Shown: positions 44,296 through 53,242, numbered from the stretch's first letter. The stretch is DNA of 64,000 nt from Saprospiraceae bacterium (GCA_025056735.1 JANWVR010000062.1:1-64000), one strand, 5' to 3'. The notes: generated by a model from the letters alone, not told the origin. Made by a program: numbers and translations.

Positions 44296-44303
44296 CAAAG
44301 GTA
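44296..44303 (-). promoter_or_regulatory. Possible internal promoter before ftsA
   Basis: The minus strand reads TACCTTTG 67 bp before the ftsA start, in a 136-bp AT-rich gap, the longest gap in this part of the cluster. No TTG lies at 20-21 nt. It would allow ftsA-ftsZ to be transcribed apart from the upstream genes. Confidence 0.5.
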
Positions 44304-44365
44304 CTGTTTTGTTATTGTTGAAAAACATTTTTTTATAAAAAACTTCATAGAAGCCTGTTTTTGTC

Positions 44366-45160
44366 TTACTGCCGACAGACCACCTGGCCGCCGTATTTGA
44401 GTGAAATTGTCTGGTACTTGCGCCAGCCCGCATAGGGCATGCCTTCTTGATAGAAAATTTTCAGGCGCTTCAATTTATCTTCTATATTTCGCAAACTGCC
44501 CAGCACAATTTTCTGGTCGCCAATAAGCGGAATGAGCATGAACTCTCCCGCCTGATTGAGGTGTATTTGCTGGATAAACACTGACCATACTGGGTCGCTT
44601 TGCAACAGAAGCGCCAGTTGAAAGGCGTCTTTTAGCGTGTTTTTCTTTTTGGTTAAAAAGTCTGGTGCGTATGGCGCTATGTTGCCCGTTGCCACCAGCA
44701 CGCGCGGCGTGTGGAGCGATGAAAACGGCATCATAGCGCCGGTTTTGTCTAAATAATAATTACCGCCATTATTATCCAATATGCGCAACAATGGTTCGCG
44801 CTGTTGCACGCGAATGTGCAACTCGTTGTCCTGCGAAACATAAGCATCCGCATCCGCCACAAACGGATCCTCCTCTACAACCGTCTCAACGCGGTGCAAA
44901 TCCAGCCCGCCCACCTCGGTGCTGCGCAGGGTATTGCCAAAAGCCAACACCAATCGCTGGCGTACTTCGCGTTCGCTCAGCAAGCTCGCTCCACTTTCTA
45001 AAGGACGGATGTCAACCTGTATTTCTGAAATAAAATCGCGCTGCCGACGCGATACTGACGACAACAGGATGAGCACTACAATCAACAGAAAAAGCCACAG
45101 CGCAATGCGCTCATATCGGATAGGCGGCAAGCGATAATTGAGTAAATCAGAGAGACGCAT
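44366..45160 (-). CDS. ftsQ: Cell division protein FtsQ/DivIB
   Basis: The protein has 264 residues. One membrane helix at residues ~19-38 (IALWLFLLIVVLILLSSV) is followed by a POTRA-like segment (ISEIQVDIRPLESGASLLSEREV) and a beta-domain (DADAYVSQDNELHIRVQQREPLLRIL, YYLDKTGAMMPF). Its place between murC and ftsA matches ftsQ in other bacteria. It links the ring to the septal wall enzymes in the periplasm. It follows murC by 13 bp. Confidence 0.9.
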   Translation of the reverse strand: MRLSDLLNYRLPPIRYERIALWLFLLIVVLILLSSVSRRQRDFISEIQVDIRPLESGASLLSEREVRQRLVLAFGNTLRSTEVGGLDLHRVETVVEEDPFVADADAYVSQDNELHIRVQQREPLLRILDNNGGNYYLDKTGAMMPFSSLHTPRVLVATGNIAPYAPDFLTKKKNTLKDAFQLALLLQSDPVWSVFIQQIHLNQAGEFMLIPLIGDQKIVLGSLRNIEDKLKRLKIFYQEGMPYAGWRKYQTISLKYGGQVVCRQ

Positions 45161-45173
45161 GGCGAGGTTATTT

Positions 45174-46541
45174 TTATGGGTTTAATTGTTGAGCAATAGG
45201 TTTCACTAAGGCGTCAATATCGCCTGCGCCCATCGTGAGTAGCACTTCGGGCCGACGGTCTGCCAAGCAGCGCAACAGGCCTTCTTTGTCTGTCAGGCGT
45301 CTGTCGGCTAAGTTCATTTTATCAAAGATCAGTTCTGAGCTGACACCGGGTATTGGCTGTTCGCGAGCCGGGTAGATGGGCAACAGGTAGCAGGTATCCA
45401 ATTCGTCCAAAGCCTCGGCAAAGGCATCGGCAAAGTCGCGCGTTCTCGAATAGAGGTGGGGCTGAAAGACACCCGTGATTTTCTTGTCCGGGAAGAACAT
45501 GCGCGCGGCCTGCACGGTGGCGCGTATTTCCGCGGGGTGGTGTGCGTAGTCATCCACATAAACCAAGTCGGGTCGGCGCACGATGTACTCAAAGCGCCGC
45601 CGGACGCCTTGAAACTTCTCTAAAGCACTCATGTGCCGGATCATCCAGATGTCGGCCGTAGCAGCGGCCATCCAGGCGGCTAAAGCGTTTTCCACATTGT
45701 GGCGCCCGGGCAGGGGCATTTGCAAGCGATAGAGCTCGAACTGGTCGCGCGCATGGATATTGAAAACCATGTAGCCGTCCTGGACGTGCAAGTCGGAGGC
45801 CTGGCAGTTCCCTACGCCGATGCCGAAAGTGAAGGCGCGGCGTCCGCTTTGGCGCAGCTCCTCCGCCACGCCATCCAACGGGAGGCCGTACTTGTAGAAA
45901 AGCGTGCCGCCTCGTTTAATCTGCCGGGCAAACTGGAGGTATGCTTCCACCACGGCTTCGGGCGAGCCGTAGATGTCTAAATGGTCGGGGTCGAGTGAGT
46001 TAATGACGGCGATTTCCGGCTCCAGATGCAGGAATGAGCGGTCGTACTCGTCGGCCTCCACGACCACCCAATCGCTGTTGCCCAGCAGGAAGTTGGAATG
46101 GAAATTGACGGCGATGCCGCCCAAAAAGGCGGTGATGTCGTGCCCGGCGCTGTGCAATAGCCAGGCGACGAGCGACGAGGTGGTCGTCTTTCCGTGTGTG
46201 CCCGCAATGGCGATGCACCGTTTGCCGCGGCTGATAAGACCCAGCACTTCGGCCCGTTTCATCACCGGGTAGCCGCGTTGGCGCAGCCAGACCAATTCTG
46301 CGTGGTCGGTGGGCACGGCGGGCGTCCAGACGACTAAGTCCACCCGTTCCGGGATCTGGCAGACGTCCTCTTCGTAATGAATGCGCATTCCTTCGGCCGC
46401 CAGCGCGCGCGTCAGATCGGTCTCGGTGCGGTCGTATCCGTGCACCTCAGCGCCCAAATGGCGGAAATAGCGCGCTAAGGCCGACATGCCGATGCCGCCG
46501 ATGCCGATAAAATAGACCGTTCTGACGTCTGCCAATGTCAT
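45174..46541 (-). CDS. murC: UDP-N-acetylmuramate--L-alanine ligase (MurC)
   Basis: The protein has 455 residues from the ATG at 46541 (MTLADVRTVYFIGIGGIGMSALARYF); the ORF start at 46709 is an antisense-like extension and is rejected. MurC adds L-Ala to UDP-MurNAc. The Rossmann-like N-domain has the GIGGIGMS loop, the ATP site is IAGTHGKTTTSSLVAWLL, and downstream are DPDHLDIYG and VYVDDYAHHPAEI. It follows murG by 13 bp. Confidence 0.96.
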   Translation of the reverse strand: MTLADVRTVYFIGIGGIGMSALARYFRHLGAEVHGYDRTETDLTRALAAEGMRIHYEEDVCQIPERVDLVVWTPAVPTDHAELVWLRQRGYPVMKRAEVLGLISRGKRCIAIAGTHGKTTTSSLVAWLLHSAGHDITAFLGGIAVNFHSNFLLGNSDWVVVEADEYDRSFLHLEPEIAVINSLDPDHLDIYGSPEAVVEAYLQFARQIKRGGTLFYKYGLPLDGVAEELRQSGRRAFTFGIGVGNCQASDLHVQDGYMVFNIHARDQFELYRLQMPLPGRHNVENALAAWMAAATADIWMIRHMSALEKFQGVRRRFEYIVRRPDLVYVDDYAHHPAEIRATVQAARMFFPDKKITGVFQPHLYSRTRDFADAFAEALDELDTCYLLPIYPAREQPIPGVSSELIFDKMNLADRRLTDKEGLLRCLADRRPEVLLTMGAGDIDALVKPIAQQLNP

Positions 46542-46554
46542 AGTTTGAGAGGGT

Positions 46555-47700
46555 TTAAGAGGTTTGAGCGTCGTGTTGGGTGTCGTTTTCGCACAGGCGC
46601 AACGCCTCTCGGGCGATGGCCTCGGCGGCGTCGGGGCGAGCGAAGGTTTGAATATTTTCGCGCAGGACGGCCTGGCGCTGCGGATCGTCAAGCAGGGCCA
46701 GCGCCTCATTCAGGAGGCGCCCAGCGGCCTGCGCATCGGGCACGAGCAGGGCTGCGTTGCGTTCTGCGAGCGCCTGAGCATTGCGCGTCTGGTGGTCTTC
46801 GGCCACATTGGGCGACGGCACGAGGATAGCTGGCTTGCCCACCACTGCTAACTCACTGATGGTCAGCGCACCCGCGCGAGCGATGACCACGTCGGCAGCG
46901 GCGTAGAGCAGGTCCATGCGCTCGATGAAGGGCCGCAATTGCACATTGGGCAGCCGGGCCGTCGCGCAGTCGCGGTAGTGCGTTTCGTAGTAGCGCCCGC
47001 ACTGCCACAGCACCTGCACATCCGGGCGTTGGGCCAACCGGTCGGCGCCCTGCGCCATGGCCTCGTTGAGCGTGCGCGCGCCTAAACTGCCGCCCACGAC
47101 AGCCAGCGTCTTGCGGCCTTCGGCCAGACCATAAAAGGCCAGCCCTTCAGCGCGCTTCGCCGCAGCACCGACCAGGTCAGCGCGCACCGGATTGCCGGTA
47201 AAGACCACGCGCCCAGCCGGGAAGTAGCGCTCCATGCCCTTGTAAGCCACGCAAACGCGTTGCGCCCGGCGCGCCAGCTGCCGGTTAGCAATGCCGGCAT
47301 ACGAGTTGGCCTCGTGAATGAGCGTAGGTACCCCCAAACGCTGGCTCACGCGCAGAGCCGCCCACGACGCATAGCCGCCCGTGCCAATGGCTACATCTGG
47401 CCGGAAATCGCGCACAATGCGCCGGGCCGCCCGCCAGCTGCGCCACAATTTGAAGGGCAGCGCCAGATTTTGCCGCAGGCTGCTCCACGAAAAACCGCGC
47501 TGCAAACCCGCTATGTCAATACCCACAATGCGATAACCCGCCTGCGGAATGCGCTCCATCTCCATGCGCCCATTGGCCCCCACGAACAAAAACTCCGCAT
47601 CCGGCCGCAAGCGCCGCAGCGCATCGGCAATAGCTACGGCCGGAAAGATGTGCCCTCCCGTACCGCCACCGCTCACCAGTATGCGAAGTTGTTGACTCAT
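46555..47700 (-). CDS. murG: UDP-GlcNAc:lipid I N-acetylglucosaminyltransferase (MurG)
   Basis: The protein has 381 residues. It turns lipid I into lipid II at the inner face of the membrane. The N-terminal GGGTGGHIFPAVAIADALRR is the lipid I site. The donor-site region reads PFIERMDLLYAAADVVIARAGALTISEL, with the following PNVAEDHQTRNAQAL. The start codon overlaps the ftsW stop by 4 bp (ATGA-type overlap), so the two are translationally coupled. Confidence 0.96.
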   Translation of the reverse strand: MSQQLRILVSGGGTGGHIFPAVAIADALRRLRPDAEFLFVGANGRMEMERIPQAGYRIVGIDIAGLQRGFSWSSLRQNLALPFKLWRSWRAARRIVRDFRPDVAIGTGGYASWAALRVSQRLGVPTLIHEANSYAGIANRQLARRAQRVCVAYKGMERYFPAGRVVFTGNPVRADLVGAAAKRAEGLAFYGLAEGRKTLAVVGGSLGARTLNEAMAQGADRLAQRPDVQVLWQCGRYYETHYRDCATARLPNVQLRPFIERMDLLYAAADVVIARAGALTISELAVVGKPAILVPSPNVAEDHQTRNAQALAERNAALLVPDAQAAGRLLNEALALLDDPQRQAVLRENIQTFARPDAAEAIAREALRLCENDTQHDAQTS

Positions 47701-48845
47701 GACTTGACCACAGTATCTAATTTTTCAATGTAACGCGACACGCTCAGAATAATGCCCACCGATATAGCGCTGAATACCAGACTGGTACCGCCCTTCGAGA
47801 TAAACGGCAGCGTCAGACCCGTCGTCGGTACTAAATGCACCGACACCGCGATATTGGCCATGGCCTGAATAGTGATCATCAAGCTCAAGCCAATGGCCAG
47901 GAAAGCACCAAAAACCTTGGGACTTCGCGTAACAAGCACTACCGTCCGGAAAAACAGCAGCACGTACAGTCCTAACACAGCCAACCCGCCCAGCAGGCCG
48001 TACTCTTCGCAAATAATGGGAAAAATGAAGTCGTTCTGCGAATACGGCAGGTAATTGCGCGAAATCGAGTTGCCCGGCCCTACGCCCAACAAGCCCCCGC
48101 GCGCAATAGCAATTTTGGCCTGTTCCACCTGGTAGCCGCCATTTTCGTCGTGCAAAAAAGTGTTTACCCGGCTGACCCACGTCTCCACGCGCACCACCTC
48201 GGGCGCGTAACGACCAATAGCGATGAGCAACGCCAGCGTTACCACGCCCAACAGAATGAGCAACAGGATGTACTTGTAGTGCACCCGCCCAATAAACATC
48301 AGCACCAAACAGGTGAAAAATAAAATGGCCGCCGTCGAGAGGTTGGCCGGCGCTATCAGCCCACATACGAGAATGACCGGCACAATGATGGGCATGAAGG
48401 CCTCCTTGAACGACTTGATGTAGTCCTGCTTCTTCGTCAGCTGCCGCGCTACGTAAATGACAAGCGCTATTTTGGCCATATCCGAAGGCTGAAAGCCAAA
48501 AGGCAAAAAGGGCAATTCTACCCAGCGCGAAGCGTCGTTGACGCTTTTGCCATAGGCGAGTGCGTAAACAAGCAGTGGTGCCGATAGAGACAACATCCAG
48601 ATGCCCAGCTGTTGATAGCGCCGATAGTGGATGCGATGACATATATACACCAGCACCAGCGCCATGACTATGTGAAGAAAGTGGTTGATGAAGTACGAGG
48701 TTGTGCTATCGGTACGCCCCTGCCAGGTCAGCGCACCAGCCGTGGAATACACCGCCAGCAGGCCGGTGAAACTCAGCAAGAACACGACCATCCATATGGC
48801 GCGGTCGCCTTTTATCTGGGTAGCAAATCGTTGCACGAAAAACAT
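47697..48845 (-). CDS. ftsW: Septal peptidoglycan polymerase FtsW (SEDS family)
   Basis: The protein has 382 residues with about ten membrane helices. SEDS hallmarks are visible: WVELPFLPFGFQPSDMAKIALVIY, the GGLLGVGPGNSISRNYLPYSQNDFIFPIICEEYG loop, and VHLVPTTGLTLPFISKGGTSL near the C-terminus. It polymerises lipid II with the transpeptidase FtsI. It follows murD by 7 bp and overlaps murG. Confidence 0.95.
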   Translation of the reverse strand: MFFVQRFATQIKGDRAIWMVVFLLSFTGLLAVYSTAGALTWQGRTDSTTSYFINHFLHIVMALVLVYICHRIHYRRYQQLGIWMLSLSAPLLVYALAYGKSVNDASRWVELPFLPFGFQPSDMAKIALVIYVARQLTKKQDYIKSFKEAFMPIIVPVILVCGLIAPANLSTAAILFFTCLVLMFIGRVHYKYILLLILLGVVTLALLIAIGRYAPEVVRVETWVSRVNTFLHDENGGYQVEQAKIAIARGGLLGVGPGNSISRNYLPYSQNDFIFPIICEEYGLLGGLAVLGLYVLLFFRTVVLVTRSPKVFGAFLAIGLSLMITIQAMANIAVSVHLVPTTGLTLPFISKGGTSLVFSAISVGIILSVSRYIEKLDTVVKS

Positions 48846-48852
48846 AAGGCGT

Positions 48853-50229
48853 TCATTTTGTGGTTTTCTGAATGAGTTGAAGCACGGCCTCTCGAAACTG
48901 GTTGCCGCGGTCTTCGTAGTTTTTGAACAAATCGAAGCTGGCGCATGCCGGGCTGAGCAACACCGTATCGCCTGGCTGACTCAACCGCGCAGCGGCGGCC
49001 ACGGCTTCAGCGGCACTGCGGGCCTCCACGATGGGCTTGCCCAACGGCTGGAAGGCGTGGATCAACTTGCTGTTATCGGCGCCGAGGAACACCAGCGCAC
49101 GCGCCTTGTCGCGCACGAGCGGCAGCAGAGGCGTGTAGTCGTTGCCCTTGTCGGTGCCGCCCGCTATCCAGATCACCGGCGTTTGCATGGCCTGCAGCGC
49201 ATACTGAGCAGCGTCCACGTTGGTGGCCTTGCTATCGTTAATCCAGGTAACATCGCCTACCCGGGCGACCCATTCCATGCGGTGCGCCGGCGGTGTGTAA
49301 GTGCGCAGACCTTCCTGCACCTTGTCCGGAGCAGCCTTCAGCACGGAGGCGATGTTGACCGCGAAAAGCGCATTCATGGCGTTGTGTGGCCCGATGAGAC
49401 GGCTTTCGCGCAGGTCAAATTGCCGTTGACTGCTGATGCACAGCCGTCCGTCTCGAATATTCCGCGGGTGCAGCGACAACACCGGCGCGCCGTTCCAGCG
49501 CGGATGGCGCGTCATGTAGTCCACGGTTACTGGGTCGGCGGCGTTGTATAGGAAAAAATCGCGAGGGCCCTGGTTTTCGCGGATGCGAAACTTGGCCGCT
49601 GCATAGCGTTCCATACTGTAGCCGTAGCGGTCTAAGTGGTCGGGCGTGATGTTGAGCAGCGCGGCCACTTTGGGTTTAAAGCGGTCAATATCTTCTAACT
49701 GGAAGCTGCTCACCTCCAGCACATAGATGCGCGAGTAGCCGGCGTTGCCCTCTTTCAGATGCTGGGCAACGAGCTCAGCGAAACTGTTGCCCACGTTGCC
49801 GGCCAGGTGCGCATCCAGGCCGGCCGTGCGCAGCAGGTGGTGCGTCAGCGTGGTCGTGGTGGTCTTGCCGTTCGTGCCCGTAATGGCCACTACTCTGCAC
49901 CGCTTGATGAAGCGGTAGGCAAATTCAATCTCTCCAATGATAGCGATATTCTCCGCACGAAAACGCTTCAAAATGGGCGCATCCTGCGGAATACCCGGGC
50001 TTTTGATGACCATGCGCGTCCAGTCTATGCCCCGGCGGCCCAGCAGCCACGACAGCGTATGCCCTCCACCCTCGTAGGGAATGCCCGCATCTTCCAAACG
50101 CTTGCGATACTCCGGCTTTATCTCGCCCGCATCCGACACCCGTACCTCATAGCCCAACTGCTGGGCCAGCAGCGCCGCCCCTACTCCGGACTCGCCCGCA
50201 CCAAGAACGGTAATGTGCTGTCTACTCAT
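48853..50229 (-). CDS. murD: UDP-MurNAc-L-Ala--D-Glu ligase (MurD)
   Basis: The protein has 458 residues and adds D-Glu to UDP-MurNAc-L-Ala. The ATP site is VVAITGTNGKTTTTTLTHHLL. Other family points are LEVSSFQLEDI, ITPDHLDRYGYSMERY, HRMEWVARVGDVTWINDSKATN and VLLSPACASFDLFKNYEDRGNQF. It follows mraY by 3 bp. Confidence 0.96.
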   Translation of the reverse strand: MSRQHITVLGAGESGVGAALLAQQLGYEVRVSDAGEIKPEYRKRLEDAGIPYEGGGHTLSWLLGRRGIDWTRMVIKSPGIPQDAPILKRFRAENIAIIGEIEFAYRFIKRCRVVAITGTNGKTTTTTLTHHLLRTAGLDAHLAGNVGNSFAELVAQHLKEGNAGYSRIYVLEVSSFQLEDIDRFKPKVAALLNITPDHLDRYGYSMERYAAAKFRIRENQGPRDFFLYNAADPVTVDYMTRHPRWNGAPVLSLHPRNIRDGRLCISSQRQFDLRESRLIGPHNAMNALFAVNIASVLKAAPDKVQEGLRTYTPPAHRMEWVARVGDVTWINDSKATNVDAAQYALQAMQTPVIWIAGGTDKGNDYTPLLPLVRDKARALVFLGADNSKLIHAFQPLGKPIVEARSAAEAVAAAARLSQPGDTVLLSPACASFDLFKNYEDRGNQFREAVLQLIQKTTK

Positions 50230-50232
50230 CGT

Positions 50233-51486
50233 CTATCGAATTTTAAGCGTGATGACCGCCAGAACGGCCAGCAAAATTTGCACAATCCAGAAGCGCACCG
50301 AAATGGTTACCTCATGGTAGCCCTCCTTTTGAAAATGGTGATGCAAAGGCGCCATTTTGAAAATGCGACGGCCCTCGCCGTATTTCTTTTTGGTGCGTTT
50401 GAAATACCACACCTGCAAGATGACCGACAGGTTTTCCACCAAAAACACACCGCACAAGATGGGAATCAGGAGCTCCTTGCGCAGCACAATCGCTAAGGCC
50501 GCAATAATGCCGCCCAGCGTCAGACTGCCCGTATCGCCCATGAACACACGCGCCGGAAACACATTGTACCATAAAAAACCAATGCAGCCGCCCAACAGGC
50601 AGGCCGAAAACACCACCAGCTCCGCCGTGTGCGGCAGGAAGAGAATTTTCAAATAATCGGCTGCCACCGCGTTGCCGCTCAGGAAAGCCATGATGCCCAG
50701 CGACATGATGACAATGGCCGAAACGCCCGCCGCCAGCCCGTCCAAACCGTCGGTCAAATTGGCGCCGTTGCTCACCGCTGCAATGACAAATACCGTCATG
50801 AGCAGGAAAACGATCCACACCAATCGCCCGGCATTGTCGCCCAAAAACCACAGCAGGCGCGAGTAGTCCAGCTCGTTGTTCTTAAAAAACGGCACGTTCG
50901 TAATCGGCGCCTTCACATGCGCCAGCTCCTTGTACGTATCCGGGCCGGTCTTTACATAGACGTACTTTTTGATTTCGTAGCCGTGTTGCAGAGCCTTTTC
51001 CGGCTCCATGCGCACCACCACGTCGTCGCTGGCCAGCATGGTGATGCCCACAATCAGGCCGAGGCCCACCTGGCCGAGAATTTTGAAAATGCCCTTCAGG
51101 CCTTTTTTGTCTTTTTTGAATACCTTGATGTAGTCGTCCACAAATCCAATGGCTCCCATCCAGAGCGTGGCCGTGACCATGAGCAGGATGTACACGTTGT
51201 CTAAGCGCGCCAGCAGCAAGCACGGCACCAGCGTGGCCGCAATGATGATGATGCCGCCCATGGTCGGCGTGCCTGCCTTGAGGTTCTCGCCCTGAAGCCC
51301 CAGATCGCGCACCGTCTCGCCAATCTGCCGACGCCGCAGCACGTCAATGATCCGCCTGCCGATGACCAAGGAAATGAGCAGCGACAAAATCATAGCCGCG
51401 CCCGCCCGAAACGAGATAAACTGGAACAACCCCGCCCCCGGCAGGTCAGTCGTCTCAGATAGCCATTGAAAAAGGTGGTAAAGCAT
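50233..51486 (-). CDS. mraY: Phospho-MurNAc-pentapeptide transferase (MraY)
   Basis: The protein has 417 residues. It moves phospho-MurNAc-pentapeptide to undecaprenyl phosphate and makes lipid I. Motifs are KAGTPTMGG, GFVDDYIKVFKKDKKGLKG, NLTDGLDGLAAG, FMGDTGSL and the HHH motif MAPLHHHFQKEGYHE. It is ~55 residues longer than the E. coli enzyme because of an insert at residues ~155-215 (VVRMEPEKALQHGYEIKKYVY), usual in Bacteroidota. Upstream, between it and murE, lie a terminator-like stem and repeat array 3. Confidence 0.96.
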   Translation of the reverse strand: MLYHLFQWLSETTDLPGAGLFQFISFRAGAAMILSLLISLVIGRRIIDVLRRRQIGETVRDLGLQGENLKAGTPTMGGIIIIAATLVPCLLLARLDNVYILLMVTATLWMGAIGFVDDYIKVFKKDKKGLKGIFKILGQVGLGLIVGITMLASDDVVVRMEPEKALQHGYEIKKYVYVKTGPDTYKELAHVKAPITNVPFFKNNELDYSRLLWFLGDNAGRLVWIVFLLMTVFVIAAVSNGANLTDGLDGLAAGVSAIVIMSLGIMAFLSGNAVAADYLKILFLPHTAELVVFSACLLGGCIGFLWYNVFPARVFMGDTGSLTLGGIIAALAIVLRKELLIPILCGVFLVENLSVILQVWYFKRTKKKYGEGRRIFKMAPLHHHFQKEGYHEVTISVRFWIVQILLAVLAVITLKIR

Positions 51487-51519
51487 CTATAAAAATGAAA
51501 AAATCAAGTTTCCCGTAAC

Positions 51520-51602
51520 CGCCAAACTCGTTTGGCGAAGTAACGGCCAAACTTGTTTGGCCCTGTAACCGCCAAACTTGTTTGGCGAAGTCTTGTTTGG
51601 CC
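51520..51602. repeat. Palindromic repeat array 3 (three units plus a half unit)
   Basis: Palindromes lie at 51520-51537 (CGCCAAAC-TC-GTTTGGCG), 51545-51562 (GGCCAAAC-TT-GTTTGGCC) and 51570-51587 (CGCCAAAC-TT-GTTTGGCG), exactly 25 bp apart. A half unit (CTTGTTTGGCC) ends at 51602. The outermost pair switches between C-G and G-C on both arms. Orientation is opposite to arrays 1 and 2: here GTAAC precedes the unit on the plus strand. The array lies in the 175-bp gap between murE and mraY. Confidence 0.9.
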
Positions 51603-51603
51603 G

Positions 51604-51637
51604 AAAAATGCCGGGGCGATCTTCCATCGCCCCCGGC
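51604..51637 (-). terminator. Terminator-like hairpin between murE and mraY
   Basis: Read on the minus strand, GCCGGGG-G-CGAT pairs with ATCGCCCCGGC (11 bp, one bulged G) around GGAAG and is followed by ATTTTTC. A second AT-rich stem, AAAAATAGT/ACTATTTTT at 51646-51669, spans the murE stop codon. Together they could stop or attenuate transcription before mraY. Confidence 0.6.
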
Positions 51638-51661
51638 GTTGTCCAAAAAATAGTCCCTCCA

Positions 51662-53230
51662 CTATTTTTCTTTAGTGTAGTTGCTGTCGGCATCCTCGCC
51701 GACAGCCCGTTTCTGCTCTTTTGAGTCGCTGCTGGCGCTTTTGCCGGCGGCGTGCCCGGATGATTGTCCTGTCAGATACTGCTGCAGGACGAGTTTATCG
51801 TCGAAAGCGTGTTTGACTCCGTTAATTTCCTGGTATTTTTCGTGTCCTTTGCCGGCCACCAAGATGATATCGCCGGGTTTGGCCATGAGGCAGGCCGTTT
51901 TAATGGCCTGCTCGCGGTTTTCAATAGTGAGCGTGTGGTTGAGGTCGTCGGAGGTGAGGCCGGCTTCCATGTCTTGCAGGATGGCACGCGGGTCTTCGGT
52001 GCGCGGGTTGTCGCTGGTCAGGATGGCGTGGTCGCTCATTCGGGCGGCGATTTGCGCCATGAGCGGGCGTTTGGCGCGGTCGCGGTTGCCGCCGCAGCCC
52101 ACGACGGTGAAGATGCGGGCGGGGTGTCGGCGCAGTTGTCGGATGGTTTCCAGCACGTTTTGCAGCGCGTCGGGCGTGTGGGCATAATCCACGATGCCGA
52201 TGCGGGGCGGTTGGCTGTTGTCTCGCAAGATTTCAAAGCGGCCTTCGGCGCCGGTCAGGTTGCTCAGGGCCGTCAGGACGGTTTCTTTTTCGATGCCTAA
52301 GAGGCTGGCGACGGCATAGGCTGCGGTGAGGTTGTAGGCGTTGAAGGCGCCCACCAATCGGGTGTGCAGCTGGACGCCGTCTATTTCTAAGTGCAGGCCT
52401 GTCAGAGCGTTGTCCAGCACTCTAGCTTTGAAATCGGCCGGCGTTTTGAGCGCGTAAGTATAGCGGCGGGCGTGGGTGTTTTGCAGCATGAAGGCGCCGT
52501 TGCGGTCGTCGGCGTTAGTCAGGGCAAAGGCCGAGGGCGGCAGGTCGTCGAAGAGTTGCTTTTTAGCGTTGCGGTAGTTGGCGAACGTGCCGTGGTAGTC
52601 TAGGTGGTCGTGCGTCAGGTTGGTAAACACCGCTCCGGCGAAGTGGACGCCGGCGATGCGGCGCTGGTGGATGGCGTGGCTGCTGGCTTCCATGAACACT
52701 TCGGTGCAGCCGGCGTCGGCCATCTGGCGCAGCAGGGCGTGCAGGCTGACGGCGTCGGGTGTGGTCAGGGCGCTGGGCATGACCTGTTGGCCGATGCGGT
52801 TTTCCACCGTGCCGACGAGGCCGGCCTTGCGGCCTAAGGCGGTGAAGAGCTGATGCATCAGCGTAGTTGTCGTCGTCTTGCCGTTGGTACCCGTAACGCC
52901 TACGACGCGCATGGAGTGCGAGGGGTAGCCATAAAATGCCGAGGCTAAATGCCCCAGCGCTTCGGCCGCGTTCTGAACGGTTACAAAGGCCAGTAGCGGC
53001 GGGCGCTCCAAACCTTCTGGCCAATACTCGGCCACTACGGCGACAGCACCGCGCTCCAGCGCCTGGCCGATGAACTGATGCCCGTCCGCCGATACGCCGC
53101 GTACGGCTACAAAGCAGTCGCCCGCCTCCACGCGCCGGCTGTCGGCCTGAATGGCGCGCACCTCAGTGTCCGCCGTATGGACGGCCATCTGCACTCCAGG
53201 CACTCGGTTCAAAAGCGTTTCCAACAGCAT
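51662..53230 (-). CDS. murE: UDP-MurNAc-tripeptide synthetase (MurE, meso-diaminopimelate type)
   Basis: The protein has 522 residues. It adds the third amino acid of the stem peptide. The ATP site is VVGVTGTNGKTTTTTLMHQL. The motif DNPRTEDP carries the DNPR signature of enzymes that use meso-diaminopimelate rather than lysine. Other points are TNLTHDHLDYHGTFANYRNAK and VDYAHTPDALQNVL. The last ~35 residues are a charged low-complexity tail. Its stop codon lies inside an AT-rich hairpin. It follows ftsI by 12 bp. Confidence 0.96.
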   Translation of the reverse strand: MLLETLLNRVPGVQMAVHTADTEVRAIQADSRRVEAGDCFVAVRGVSADGHQFIGQALERGAVAVVAEYWPEGLERPPLLAFVTVQNAAEALGHLASAFYGYPSHSMRVVGVTGTNGKTTTTTLMHQLFTALGRKAGLVGTVENRIGQQVMPSALTTPDAVSLHALLRQMADAGCTEVFMEASSHAIHQRRIAGVHFAGAVFTNLTHDHLDYHGTFANYRNAKKQLFDDLPPSAFALTNADDRNGAFMLQNTHARRYTYALKTPADFKARVLDNALTGLHLEIDGVQLHTRLVGAFNAYNLTAAYAVASLLGIEKETVLTALSNLTGAEGRFEILRDNSQPPRIGIVDYAHTPDALQNVLETIRQLRRHPARIFTVVGCGGNRDRAKRPLMAQIAARMSDHAILTSDNPRTEDPRAILQDMEAGLTSDDLNHTLTIENREQAIKTACLMAKPGDIILVAGKGHEKYQEINGVKHAFDDKLVLQQYLTGQSSGHAAGKSASSDSKEQKRAVGEDADSNYTKEK

Positions 53231-53242
53231 CGCAGCAGGCGT

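Noticed and set aside
46542-46709. N-terminal extension of MurC
   Set aside because: It is a shadow of murG coding sequence; the ATG at 46541 gives the conserved MurC start.
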